Below are positions 1 through 8,032 of a stretch of 64,000 nt of DNA, piece by piece. Source of the DNA: an uncultured Brachyspira sp. (lineage in GTDB: Bacteria > Spirochaetota > Brachyspiria > Brachyspirales > Brachyspiraceae); contig NZ_CAKVGN010000004.1 of assembly GCF_934747485.1 (NCBI RefSeq), positions 1-64,000 of the forward strand, read 5' to 3'. Position 1 is the stretch's first letter, and each line of letters opens with the position of its first letter. The position numbers and the translations under genes are program-made. The notes beneath the pieces are model-generated. The model was not told where the DNA came from. It was given only the letters and a program-made list of their open reading frames with translations, and did no database searches.

Positions 1-1
1 T

Positions 2-760
2 TGTTTATCTTTACTTAATTTACTACGTTTCATACTTAAATTTTAACAAATTTAAGTTATCTGGGCCAGCCCCAAAATGAAAAAATTTTTGTTAATATTG
101 TCAATAATATCAGTAGCAGCAATTTCATGTGCTGATAAATCTTCAACAAGCGGTAAACCTGTAAGTACTATAGCACCAAGTGCAAATAGTGATGTAAAAG
201 AAGGTACTCCAATAGCTCAATGGGATGGAAAAAACAATATATCAGCTTCTTTATCTGGTGCCGTAGCTGCTCAAGCAGGTGAAACAACTGCTCCTACATA
301 TAGTTTGCTTGATAGATTATATACAACTACTTGGTATCAATCTGAAGATGATTATGATGATGGTGTAGTAGAAAACGAAACTACTTTTATATTCTTTGAT
401 AATGATTCAAAAATTAGAGAAGTTGAATATGAAAACGGAATACAAGATGACCCTGCTGAATATTCAGCAGTATCAGAATCTTCACCAGTAGGAACTACTG
501 CAATGGCAGGTGTTGAGAATAGTACTTGGAATGCAATGGTTGTAAAAACTACAGAGTTAGGAGAGCGTGACACAGACTGGTCATTATTATACTTAAAAGA
601 TAGAGATGTTTTATATGTAATAGAATTAGATAATGCTAATAATTTGGATAGTGCTAAAAAAGTAGCAACAACAATAGTTAATTCAATAGAAACTAACACT
701 GCTGGTACTGTATATAATGATGATAAGTTTATATTATCTGTTGTTAAGTAAAGATAAACA
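2..760. repeat. 17-bp perfect inverted repeat flanking a lipoprotein gene
   Basis: Positions 2-18 (TGTTTATCTTTACTTAA) recur as an exact reverse complement at 744-760. The two arms enclose the lipoprotein gene at 77-751, and the right arm contains its stop codon. Both arms sit in AT-rich DNA, but a perfect 17-mer at this short distance is unlikely to be chance. Function is unknown; an invertible segment or the scar of a local duplication are both possible. Confidence 0.6.
77..751 (+). CDS. Hypothetical lipoprotein
   Basis: A 224-residue protein of unrecognised family. The N-terminus has two lysines, a hydrophobic stretch and Ala-Ile-Ser-Cys at residues 15-18, which reads as a lipoprotein signal with Cys18 as the lipidated residue. 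The mature part is acidic and rich in Ser, Thr, Asp and Asn, with no Cys or enzyme motif that I can recognise. The ATG is not preceded by a clear Shine-Dalgarno; the upstream stretch is an unusual GC-rich tract (positions 62-73). It stands alone, is followed by a hairpin terminator, and lies between the arms of a 17-bp inverted repeat. Expected location is the periplasmic face of a membrane or the cell surface. Confidence 0.75.
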   Translation: MKKFLLILSIISVAAISCADKSSTSGKPVSTIAPSANSDVKEGTPIAQWDGKNNISASLSGAVAAQAGETTAPTYSLLDRLYTTTWYQSEDDYDDGVVENETTFIFFDNDSKIREVEYENGIQDDPAEYSAVSESSPVGTTAMAGVENSTWNAMVVKTTELGERDTDWSLLYLKDRDVLYVIELDNANNLDSAKKVATTIVNSIETNTAGTVYNDDKFILSVVK

Positions 761-802
761 TATTTAATTAAGAAAATAGTGATTTACTTTTATAAATAGT
801 TT

Positions 803-845
803 TAGAGGCTTAAGTGGTATTAATTGCCCTTAGGCCTTCTTTATT
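803..845 (+). terminator. Rho-independent terminator-like hairpin
   Basis: An imperfect stem formed by AGAGGCTTAAGTGG and GCCCTTAGGCCTTCT around an AT loop is followed by TTTATT. It lies about 50 bases downstream of the lipoprotein stop at 751 and reads in the right direction for that gene. Confidence 0.6.
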
Positions 846-1330
846 GCATACTTAAAAGCCTATTAACAAAAAACAACCGTAAATAAATATTTATATGTTT
901 TTAGTTTAATATTTAGTATGTAAAATATAATTAGTATTACTTTCTTAACTTGCACTTTTTGGTTCTTTTGACGAAGTCCGCACATCGACTGGAAGGAGTC
1001 CTTCAGGGCGGCCGAAGGAAGTGCCTGCGGTATTGGTATAAAAGAACCTTATATCCTTCGGATACGCTTCGCGAAGAACTGCATTTTTAGTTAAAATACA
1101 AGTATTATATTTATATATATTCTAAGATATAAAGTAAAAACACTTGCACTTTTTGCAACTTTTTGCGGCGGGAAAAAGTTGAATAAAAAACTTACATAAA
1201 CAATAAAATCAAAACAATATAAATATTTATTAATAAAAAAACTATTATCAATTATTAGATATTTAGCTATATCTTTTTATTTTAAATAATATATAATTAT
1301 TATATATATAATTATGTTAAAAAGGTATAG
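846..1330. repeat. Intergenic region with a GC-rich hairpin repeat (copy A)
   Basis: There is no credible gene here. Within very AT-rich DNA lies a GC-rich island. Positions 961-969 (GGTTCTTTT) pair perfectly with 1040-1048 (AAAAGAACC). Between them is a segment shared with the copy at 6803-6875 (CCGAAGGAAGTGCCTGCGG, then TATTGGTATAAAAGAAC). To the right, about 1080-1165, a second shared block contains AATACAAGTATTATATTTA and TTGCACTTTTTGCAACTTTT. This looks like a member of a dispersed, hairpin-forming repeat family. Positions 1200-1330 are plain AT-rich DNA, presumably holding the promoter of the next operon. Confidence 0.7.
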
Positions 1331-2869
1331 ATGTTTAGGTTTATTTATTTTGTTATTATTTTGTTAAGCATACTCTCATGCAATAAAAATAATTATCGCT
1401 TGGAAGATAAAAATGGTAATAATAATACTTTTGAAAACTCACAGCTTATATCTAAAGACGGCATAAAAGGAAGTATTGTTAAAGGTCAAAAGGATTATTA
1501 TTATTTTAATGTTAATAAAGAAGAGATTATTGATTTTTATATATCTAATTTAGGCGATAAAGCTATCACTATGACTTTATGCAATTACAAAACTAATATT
1601 GTTAAAGTAATAAGTGAGTTTGAGAATACAAATGAAAATACCCGAGGTTATACCATTCAAACCAATGATAAAGGAGAAATATATTCTTCTCAAATTATGA
1701 AAGGTATTTATTTTAATCCATCGGAAAACGTAGAAGAAAATAAATATTATATAGTTATAGAATCTAAAAATGATGATACTAAATATAGCTTTGTTCTTAA
1801 AAAAAGAGAATGTAATGAAACTGATGAAAAAGAGCCTAATGATATAATATCTCAGTCACAGATAATAGATGTTAATAGTGAAAATAGACTCTATACTATA
1901 GATGGATATTATAGCCAAGTTTTTAATCCTAAGTTATATTCTGGGGATTTAAAAAACATGGAAATAGATTCCTATAAAGTTACAAACAGTTCTTTTAATA
2001 CTTATTCTTTATCTATAGAGCTTTCTGGAGTTCCTTCTGTTGATGCTGCTATAAGATTATATGACAATGCCGGAAACTTTATTGCTAATTATGACCTTAA
2101 TAATGTTGGCGATGGTGAGGTTGTTGAAAAATTAGTGCTTTATCCTTATATGTCATATTATTTTGTTTTGGTGTCTGAGAGGGCTGTATTAAATATACCA
2201 TACAGGGTAAGTGTATTAGCTAAGCCTTATGATAAATATACTGAAGATGAACCTAATAATAAATACACACAATCACAAAATTTAGAGTTTAATAAAACAT
2301 ATAAGGGTGCTATAGATTATTCTTATGATAGGGATTATTATACATTTAATGTACCTATACAATCAAGCATAAAACTATCTTATTTCTTAATAGATTCACA
2401 GGCTATTAATTTGAGAATATCTAATGAAAATGAAGGAATAATAGCTACTATGCCTCAAAATGATGATGAGTATACCACTAGCTTAAAGCAAGGAAAATAT
2501 TATTTGATTTTTGAGAGAGATACTACTAAAGAGAAATGGGTGAAGGGCAGTTCTAAGATTAGAAATTATGAGTTTAGTATGGCTATATCCAATGAAATTA
2601 GCGGATATTATGAGGATTTAAATTACAATAATGATTATTACAGTAATGATTATGATGATAGTTTTTACAATAATAATTATAGTGACGGCTTTTACAATAA
2701 TGGATATAGTGACAGTGTTAATAATGATAATCAAACAGAATATAACAATAATGAAGAGACTAATAATTATATTATACTAAAAGATGAAGATTATAATGCA
2801 GAATATTATTATTATAATAGTGAAGATAATGATATAATGCAAGAATATACTAATTATGGTGAATATTAA
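1331..2869 (+). CDS. Lipoprotein with PPC-like beta-sandwich repeats
   Basis: A 512-residue exported protein. A short hydrophobic signal ends in Leu-Ser-Cys at about residues 15-17, indicating a lipoprotein. Three segments (about residues 40-155, 165-300 and 305-420) each begin with a motif like E-x-N-D/N-x-x-x-x-x-Q followed by a DYYYFNV-type strand. This pattern is typical of bacterial pre-peptidase C-terminal (PPC) domains. The last 90 residues are low complexity, dominated by Asn, Tyr, Asp and Ser. An AAAGG-type ribosome site precedes the ATG. It is the first gene of a three-gene envelope operon, with 2 bases before the AsmA-like gene. No protease domain is attached, so a binding or structural role is inferred. 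Confidence 0.65.
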   Translation: MFRFIYFVIILLSILSCNKNNYRLEDKNGNNNTFENSQLISKDGIKGSIVKGQKDYYYFNVNKEEIIDFYISNLGDKAITMTLCNYKTNIVKVISEFENTNENTRGYTIQTNDKGEIYSSQIMKGIYFNPSENVEENKYYIVIESKNDDTKYSFVLKKRECNETDEKEPNDIISQSQIIDVNSENRLYTIDGYYSQVFNPKLYSGDLKNMEIDSYKVTNSSFNTYSLSIELSGVPSVDAAIRLYDNAGNFIANYDLNNVGDGEVVEKLVLYPYMSYYFVLVSERAVLNIPYRVSVLAKPYDKYTEDEPNNKYTQSQNLEFNKTYKGAIDYSYDRDYYTFNVPIQSSIKLSYFLIDSQAINLRISNENEGIIATMPQNDDEYTTSLKQGKYYLIFERDTTKEKWVKGSSKIRNYEFSMAISNEISGYYEDLNYNNDYYSNDYDDSFYNNNYSDGFYNNGYSDSVNNDNQTEYNNNEETNNYIILKDEDYNAEYYYYNSEDNDIMQEYTNYGEY

Positions 2870-2871
2870 TT

Positions 2872-5800
2872 ATGGGTATAAAGGATATTTTTAAGAAAAA
2901 AAATATAAAAAAAGATTCATCTGAAAATAAAGAATCCTCTTTAGATAATGCTTCTAAAAAAAGAAGATTTAAAAAGAGATATATTCCTTTAATAATAATT
3001 TGTGTTTTAATTATAGCTGTAATTGGTGTTAGAATATATTTAAATAATGATAGAGTAAAAACTATAGTAGAGAATGTTGTATATTCTTCTTTGAATAGAA
3101 AATTAGTAATAGAAGAATTTAGTTATGGCTTACTTTTTCCAAAAATAGAAGCAAGCAATGTAATTCTTTATAATTCTACAAATTTTAATGAAGCAGAAAA
3201 CATAAGTTTAGATAATTTAAGATTAAGGTTTTCATTATTTCAATTACTTTTTTTGAAACTTCATATAAAAGAATTAAGCATAGACAATTTGTATGTTAAT
3301 ATGTTTACTGATGAGGCGGGAAATTGGAACCTTCCTGATATGCCTCCTTCAGAGCCAAAAATAGAGGATACAAATAAAGAGCCTTTTGATTTTACTAAAT
3401 TAGATTTCCTCAAACTAAAAGCTGATGTAGAAAATATTAGAATTAATAATTTATCATTTAGTGCTGATAGTTTATCTTATGTTACAAACAATAGCGGACT
3501 TTTTGCAAGTTTAAGTAATTTTAATTTGCATTTAGATTTAAATACTAAAAGATTTTCTTTGTCTAAAGTAATGGGAGTTTCTGCTCCTGAAGCTTTGAAG
3601 AAGCTTAATATAAAGAGTTTTATAAGCAATGATTTAGTTTATAATAATTCTGATTTAAATTTCAAAGATGAGCCGTTATTTAATTTGGATATATCTTATC
3701 CTAATGAAGATGAAATAAAGATTGTATTTGATTTTGAAGTAAGTGAACCCAATTTAATATATAGTGGAATTAAAAAAGATGATATGCAATTAGCATTTAA
3801 TTTGCTTGCGAGATATAACATAAAAACTCAAAGTATATTTATAGATAATATTTCATCAGAACTTTTAAATGATGAAATATTAAAAGTAATAGCATCTGCA
3901 GCAAATATATTTAATAATAATATAGGAATTGATTTAAATACTTTTTATGCAAGGCTTGATTTAGGAAAGGTAAATAGTTTAACTTCTATGTTTATGCCAT
4001 CATTAGGTATAAATATGAATGGTTTTTTGAATGTTGATGCAGATAAAACTACAGGCACTATTAATAATCTCAATAATAAACTTACTATAGCTATGAAGAA
4101 TATCAACTTTGATATGCAAAAAACTATATCTATAAAGAATCTTAATTCTACAACTGTAGTTGATTTAATTATTAATCCAGAAATAGAAGTTGCTGTTGAT
4201 AATAAACTTACAATAGAGAGAGCAACTGCTTTGAGAAGGTATAGATTTAATAATGCTAATGTGGCATTGAGGGTGGATTCTTCATTAAACGGGCTTACTT
4301 CAATAGGTTCTGTAATAAATGACCCTAATAAAAAAAGCGATGCTATTGTTTATATAGATGATATTTCTGCTAAATATGGAAATGCTAATATTTTAATTAA
4401 AGGTCTTGTACGTTTTGATGAGCCTACAGATTTAAAATTGAATGTTTCATCACTTCCAGTTGCTGATTTTAGCGGAGGTATTGCAAGAGGTTCATTAAAC
4501 TTAGATGCTAATATTTTTGGCAGGCTGTTAAGCGATATAGACCTTAATTTGAAAGGCATAATAAATAATTTCTCTTATAATTTAAATGGGGAGGTTTCTT
4601 CTACTACAAAGGCTAATATTAATATGCTTGCTAATGCCAATATTATTTCACAGGATATTAATATTTCTGAGTTTAATATTGATTTGGGTAATTTCTTTAA
4701 TTTTAAGTCTTATTTAAATTTGCAAGGTATGGGGCTAAAAAGCGGTTTTGTTAATGTACATACTTTGAGAATTGCTCCGTATGCTATGAAGAATTGGCTT
4801 TCTACAAAGTTTGCTGAGTTAGTAGATGGGCTTCCTTTTGAAGATGATGTTAAACTAACAAGTGCTATTGCTTATAATTTGTCTTTGGAAGATACATTTG
4901 CGAGTGTTACAAATTATACAACTGTTTATGTAACAGAAAAGCAGTATAAGCTTCAAGATGTTACTATGAAAGTTGATGCGGATGTTAATTTTGGAGAGAA
5001 CTTATATGCTAATATAAGAAAGTTTAATATAGATAGCCCTACTAATAATTTGAAAGTGAGAGTTGATGGATATTTTACTCCTGTGATAAAAAATGCTAAT
5101 TTAAATTATGAGGTTGGTTTAGATACTGATAGTTTATATTTGCCTTTTGGAATTGAGATTGGTGGGCTTTTAAGTATAATAGGAAATTTAAAAAATAATA
5201 TTGCTGATGGAGATTTGATTGCGGATAATTTCTTTGCTAATATGGATTCTCCAGATAAGATGTCTATTTTATTAAAAGGATTAGATTCTAATATAGATTA
5301 TCATTTTGATTTAACTCCTAATAAAAATCAGGTGGTTTCAACTGCAGCAAGATATAATCCTCTCACAAGCCAAGTGCCAAATTTGTTTATTGACCAGCTT
5401 AGAGTATATTTAAAAATACCGCCTTTTATAGATGACAGTATTAGAATAATGGATTTTTCTTCTTCTGTGAGAGTGCAAGGACACGGACTTACAATACAAG
5501 ATTTGAAATCATCATTATATATTGGAGGAGAAAAGTTTGATGATAATTTATTTTTAGCATCAATATCAAATAACACAGCACCAAGAAGGGGAGCTATACA
5601 TTTACCTTGGCTTAATGTTGATTTGGGAAGCTTTGATACGAGCACTATAAAATATGATATGAGAATGCTTGCAAGTGATATTAACTTCAAATATTTGCTT
5701 CCTCCTGAAAATAGAGATAAAATTAATGATGAAAAATTATTGGTTAATTTAACGGCAGATATTGCCGGAGTTGGTATTAGCCCTCTTAATAACATAAGAC

Positions 5801-6108
5801 CTACTACATTCTTTGTAGGTATTAGTAAGATGTCTACAGAGTTTTCTAAGTTTTTAATAGAGATGATACGCCCTATTAACCCCGGTATATCCACAGTTGA
5901 AAACATTGTTCAGTTTGGTTATGACCCTAATTCTGTGGAATTTAGTATATCTGCAAATAAAGTGTTTACTACATTCTATTTTAGAGACCAAAACTTAGAT
6001 AAACCTAATCAGCAAAAACAGCAATTAATAGCATTTGAAGGCGATAAGTTTGGGCTTGAGCCTATGCCTTTCTCTGATGTTATATCCTACTTAGAAGGCG
6101 GAAATTAA
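2872..6108 (+). CDS. AsmA-like envelope protein
   Basis: A 1078-residue protein with a charged cytoplasmic start (residues 1-36), one transmembrane helix (about 37-57), and a long periplasmic part built of repeating beta-strands. The segment after the helix, with a newly made-up fold of type VxIxNLxL and the phrase GNWNLPDM near residue 155, is characteristic of AsmA/DUF748-type proteins. Related AsmA/TamB/YhdP proteins form grooves that move phospholipid between membranes. That is family knowledge; here only membership is visible. It sits between two lipoprotein genes with gaps of 2 and 9 bases, so the three are probably co-transcribed and act in the outer envelope. Confidence 0.7.
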   Translation: MGIKDIFKKKNIKKDSSENKESSLDNASKKRRFKKRYIPLIIICVLIIAVIGVRIYLNNDRVKTIVENVVYSSLNRKLVIEEFSYGLLFPKIEASNVILYNSTNFNEAENISLDNLRLRFSLFQLLFLKLHIKELSIDNLYVNMFTDEAGNWNLPDMPPSEPKIEDTNKEPFDFTKLDFLKLKADVENIRINNLSFSADSLSYVTNNSGLFASLSNFNLHLDLNTKRFSLSKVMGVSAPEALKKLNIKSFISNDLVYNNSDLNFKDEPLFNLDISYPNEDEIKIVFDFEVSEPNLIYSGIKKDDMQLAFNLLARYNIKTQSIFIDNISSELLNDEILKVIASAANIFNNNIGIDLNTFYARLDLGKVNSLTSMFMPSLGINMNGFLNVDADKTTGTINNLNNKLTIAMKNINFDMQKTISIKNLNSTTVVDLIINPEIEVAVDNKLTIERATALRRYRFNNANVALRVDSSLNGLTSIGSVINDPNKKSDAIVYIDDISAKYGNANILIKGLVRFDEPTDLKLNVSSLPVADFSGGIARGSLNLDANIFGRLLSDIDLNLKGIINNFSYNLNGEVSSTTKANINMLANANIISQDINISEFNIDLGNFFNFKSYLNLQGMGLKSGFVNVHTLRIAPYAMKNWLSTKFAELVDGLPFEDDVKLTSAIAYNLSLEDTFASVTNYTTVYVTEKQYKLQDVTMKVDADVNFGENLYANIRKFNIDSPTNNLKVRVDGYFTPVIKNANLNYEVGLDTDSLYLPFGIEIGGLLSIIGNLKNNIADGDLIADNFFANMDSPDKMSILLKGLDSNIDYHFDLTPNKNQVVSTAARYNPLTSQVPNLFIDQLRVYLKIPPFIDDSIRIMDFSSSVRVQGHGLTIQDLKSSLYIGGEKFDDNLFLASISNNTAPRRGAIHLPWLNVDLGSFDTSTIKYDMRMLASDINFKYLLPPENRDKINDEKLLVNLTADIAGVGISPLNNIRPTTFFVGISKMSTEFSKFLIEMIRPINPGISTVENIVQFGYDPNSVEFSISANKVFTTFYFRDQNLDKPNQQKQQLIAFEGDKFGLEPMPFSDVISYLEGGN

Positions 6109-6117
6109 GGAGATTTT

Positions 6118-6720
6118 ATGAAAAAGTATTTTATATTTTGCATTTTTATGTCAATGATTTTTACTAGCTGTTCTAAACTAATATTAGTTCAAGAGCCTGA
6201 GATGAGAGTTTTGGGAGGAAAGACTTTAATAGAAGCACAGGTTTTGGGTAGATATAGACAAATTGATGAGAGTGCTTATCAGATTTCTACTCTTTCAACA
6301 GATAAAGATTTAAGCCTAATAATGGTGAGTACAAATGTTTCTGACGAGGTTGCTTCAGAATATAAAGAAGCTTTAATTAGAAGCATGTTTAATCAAGATG
6401 AGATTAATCTTTATAAAACTAATGCTTATATTGGAGAGAACAATAACGGTTATTTATCATATATAGCATTTGATGTTACAGACCCAAAAGTTCAATACGG
6501 CGAAACTAGAATAGAATATATAAAAGAGATAATGGAAAAAGAAAATGCAGACAGAAAGATTATAGCAGAATATTTAATATTATCAGACCCAAAACTTACA
6601 ATGTCGAATATAAAAGAAGTAGAGGCAGCACTTTATAAAAGAAATATAGAGCGTCTTGTAAACAACAGTTATTATCAGCTACCAGATGATAGCTGGACTT
6701 TATACACAAACTCTAATTAA
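6118..6720 (+). CDS. Small hypothetical lipoprotein
   Basis: A 200-residue protein with a signal peptide ending in Thr-Ser-Cys at residues 16-18, so a predicted lipoprotein. The rest is a mixed alpha/beta sequence without a motif I recognise. An AAGGAG ribosome site ends just before the ATG, and the gene starts 9 bases after the AsmA-like gene, so it is the last member of that operon. The association suggests an accessory function in the envelope, but nothing in the sequence names it. Confidence 0.7.
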   Translation: MKKYFIFCIFMSMIFTSCSKLILVQEPEMRVLGGKTLIEAQVLGRYRQIDESAYQISTLSTDKDLSLIMVSTNVSDEVASEYKEALIRSMFNQDEINLYKTNAYIGENNNGYLSYIAFDVTDPKVQYGETRIEYIKEIMEKENADRKIIAEYLILSDPKLTMSNIKEVEAALYKRNIERLVNNSYYQLPDDSWTLYTNSN

Positions 6721-6744
6721 TATTCTTTTCTAAAACAATTAAAA

Positions 6745-7065
6745 ATTAAAATATTTGCAGGGCTTTCCCACCTGCGAAGCGTTCCCGTAGGGTACACTCC
6801 CCCAGTTCTTTTGCCGATAGGCACCTACTCGGTACGACCGAAGGAAGTGCCTGCGGTATTGGTATAAAAGAACTGCATTTTTTAAGCAAAATACAAGTAT
6901 TATATTTATATATATTATAGGATATAAAATAAAAACATTTGCACTTTTTGCAACTTTTAGGTATGGGTGCGTAGCTGCTATAAAAAGAACAATAAAATTT
7001 TTTAAACATATACTAATTTTTTTGTAAAATTATTTGTTTAAATTAAGATATTTATGTGAATTAGT
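6745..7065. repeat. Hairpin repeat (copy B) in the intergenic gap
   Basis: Positions 6803-6812 (CAGTTCTTTT) and 6866-6875 (AAAAGAACTG) are perfect complements. The loop contains a second stem (GGCAC with GTGCC) and the same CCGAAGGAAGTGCCTGCGG block as copy A at about 1010-1030. Compared with copy A, the outer pair changes from GG/CC to CAG/CTG on both arms together, so pairing is preserved. Positions 6876-6960 repeat the AT-rich tail of copy A. An open frame on the reverse strand across this element is an artefact of the GC-rich repeat. Confidence 0.75.
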
Positions 7066-7098
7066 CCAACACATCAGCTCTTTATAGGCTTACTGCAG

Positions 7099-7140
7099 AC
7101 TGTCACTATGTTTAGGAAGTTTGCTAAAGGGGCTTAAATT
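7099..7140 (+). repeat. ~40-bp repeat R1 flanking TA modules
   Basis: The first of three related copies (7099, 7673, 8450). It contains TTTAG-GAAGTTTG-CTAAA, a 5-bp stem with an 8-base loop, and ends in GGGGCTTAA. It lies immediately upstream of the first hicB/hicA pair. Confidence 0.75.
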
Positions 7141-7190
7141 AATACTAATTTATGTTATAATTAAAATATTAAATGCTTTGGGGTATTTCA

Positions 7191-7412
7191 ATGAAGAAAA
7201 AGTTTTTTGCATATATAGAATATGATAAAGAAAGTAATGTTTATATTGGATATATTCCTTCAATAGTGGGGGCTCATACTCAAGCGGACACTTTGGAAGA
7301 GCTGCATATAAGATTAAAAGAGGTTTTGGATTTATGTCTTGAAGAGATGGACATTGAAGAGAAGAATGCCATTCCAGAGTTTGTAAAGGTAGAAGAGATA
7401 GAGCTTGTATGA
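7191..7412 (+). CDS. hicB: HicB-type antitoxin, short form
   Basis: A 73-residue protein with the HicB fold signature: FFAYIEYDKE, then YIGYIPSIVGAHTQADTLEEL, the usual partial RNase H-like core. Full-length HicB proteins carry an additional C-terminal DNA-binding domain, which is absent here. I start at the second ATG (MKKKFF), because the six residues before it are not part of the family pattern. The 3' end overlaps the toxin gene by 4 bases (ATGA), a tight translational coupling. The order antitoxin-then-toxin is the reverse of the next module. It should bind and neutralise the adjacent HicA; autoregulation would need another DNA-binding partner. Confidence 0.85.
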   Translation: MKKKFFAYIEYDKESNVYIGYIPSIVGAHTQADTLEELHIRLKEVLDLCLEEMDIEEKNAIPEFVKVEEIELV

Positions 7413-7642
7413 GTAAGCTAATATTAAAGGAGGCAAAAACTATAGAAAAATTGTTGTTTTTATTAGGGTTTGTTAAACATAGGCAGAAAGGAAGTCATGC
7501 TTTTTATAAACATGAGGACGGACGATGCACCGTTATACCTTTTCACTCAAGCAAGGTAATATCAAGACCGCTTATGAGAAAAATATTAAATGAAATAAAT
7601 CTCGATGTAGAAGAATATAATAATCTTATAGAAAAAATTTAA
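7409..7642 (+). CDS. hicA: HicA-type mRNA interferase toxin
   Basis: A 77-residue HicA family protein. The diagnostic core is present: a short helix, GFVKHRQKGSHAFYKHEDG with the conserved catalytic His of the GSH motif (His29-30 region), then TVIPFHSSK and a final helix. HicA has a double-stranded-RNA-binding-like fold and cleaves mRNA and tmRNA independently of the ribosome (family knowledge). It overlaps the upstream antitoxin gene by ATGA. Length and motif are normal, so the toxin looks intact. Confidence 0.88.
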   Translation: MSKLILKEAKTIEKLLFLLGFVKHRQKGSHAFYKHEDGRCTVIPFHSSKVISRPLMRKILNEINLDVEEYNNLIEKI

Positions 7643-7672
7643 ATAATTTATGAATGTGTTTTTATATAATGG

Positions 7673-7715
7673 ACTGTTACTGCGTTTAGGAAATTTTCTA
7701 AGGGGGGTGATTGTG
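7673..7715 (+). repeat. ~40-bp repeat R2 between the two TA modules
   Basis: The middle copy of the repeat (ACTGTTACTGCGTTTAGG and onward). The stem is TTTAG with CTAAG, so one A-T pair is replaced by a G-T pair. It separates the two hic modules and ends just before the promoter of the second. Confidence 0.75.
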
Positions 7716-7717
7716 AG

Positions 7718-7745
7718 TTGACAAAAAATGGTTTATGTGTATACT
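7718..7745 (+). promoter_or_regulatory. Promoter of the second hic module
   Basis: TTGACA at 7718-7723 and TATACT at 7740-7745 are separated by 16 bases, close to the sigma-70 consensus. It begins directly after repeat R2 and overlaps a tandem direct repeat that is a good operator candidate. Confidence 0.7.
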
Positions 7746-7755
7746 TATGTGTATA
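7734..7755 (+). promoter_or_regulatory. Candidate HicB operator (tandem direct repeat)
   Basis: The 10-mer TATGTGTATA occurs at 7734-7743 and again at 7746-7755, a 12-base period covering the -10 box. The HicB of this module has a ribbon-helix-helix-like C-terminus, a fold that typically binds repeated half-sites at about this spacing. Role inferred from position and architecture. Confidence 0.55.
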
Positions 7756-7770
7756 AAAAGGAGTGTTGAA

Positions 7771-7884
7771 ATGGTTATGAATTGTTTTATTATTAATAAG
7801 GAGAATTTCATTGAAAGCATCAGAAATTATAACACTTCTAAAAAAAGATGGCTGGTTTCAAATTGCTCAGAAAGGAAGCCATAA
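7771..7884 (+). CDS. Possible 37-codon leader ORF overlapping hicA
   Basis: An ATG at 7771 has an ideal AAGGAG site 7 bases upstream (7758-7763). It opens a frame of 37 codons ending at 7884, out of frame with and overlapping the second hicA, which starts at 7811. No homology is recognised. It may be a regulatory upstream ORF that affects toxin translation, or may simply be a chance frame with a good ribosome site. Confidence 0.35.
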   Translation: MVMNCFIINKENFIESIRNYNTSKKRWLVSNCSERKP

Positions 7885-8008
7885 ACAGTTTAAACATAAT
7901 ACGAAAAAGGGAAGAGTTACAGTACCTTATCATAGTAATGTTGATTTACAGGTAGCTGTGATAAAAAGTATAGAAAAACAAGCTAAGATAAAGATTTTAA
8001 ATAAATAG
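7811..8008 (+). CDS. hicA: HicA-type mRNA interferase toxin (second module)
   Basis: A 65-residue HicA: MKASEIITLLKKDGWF, then QKGSHKQFKH with the conserved His, then RVTVPYHSN and a final helix. The start codon is TTG, supported by AAGGAG at 7798-7803 with a 7-base spacing and by the match of the family N-terminus. Gene order here is toxin then antitoxin, the classical hicAB order and the opposite of the neighbouring module. The two toxins are clearly related but different, so this is not a recent exact duplication. Confidence 0.88.
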   Translation: MKASEIITLLKKDGWFQIAQKGSHKQFKHNTKKGRVTVPYHSNVDLQVAVIKSIEKQAKIKILNK

Positions 8009-8032
8009 TTTGTTTTTATAAAATATTTTATT

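Noticed and set aside
1..33. Possible start of a leftward gene running off the left edge (ATG at 33, MKRSKLSKDKQ)
   Set aside because: Only 11 codons are visible, there is no ribosome site, and the stretch overlaps the 17-bp inverted repeat. Too little to call.
6746..7009. Reverse-strand open frame of 87 codons
   Set aside because: It lies across hairpin repeat copy B and has no ribosome site or protein-like composition.
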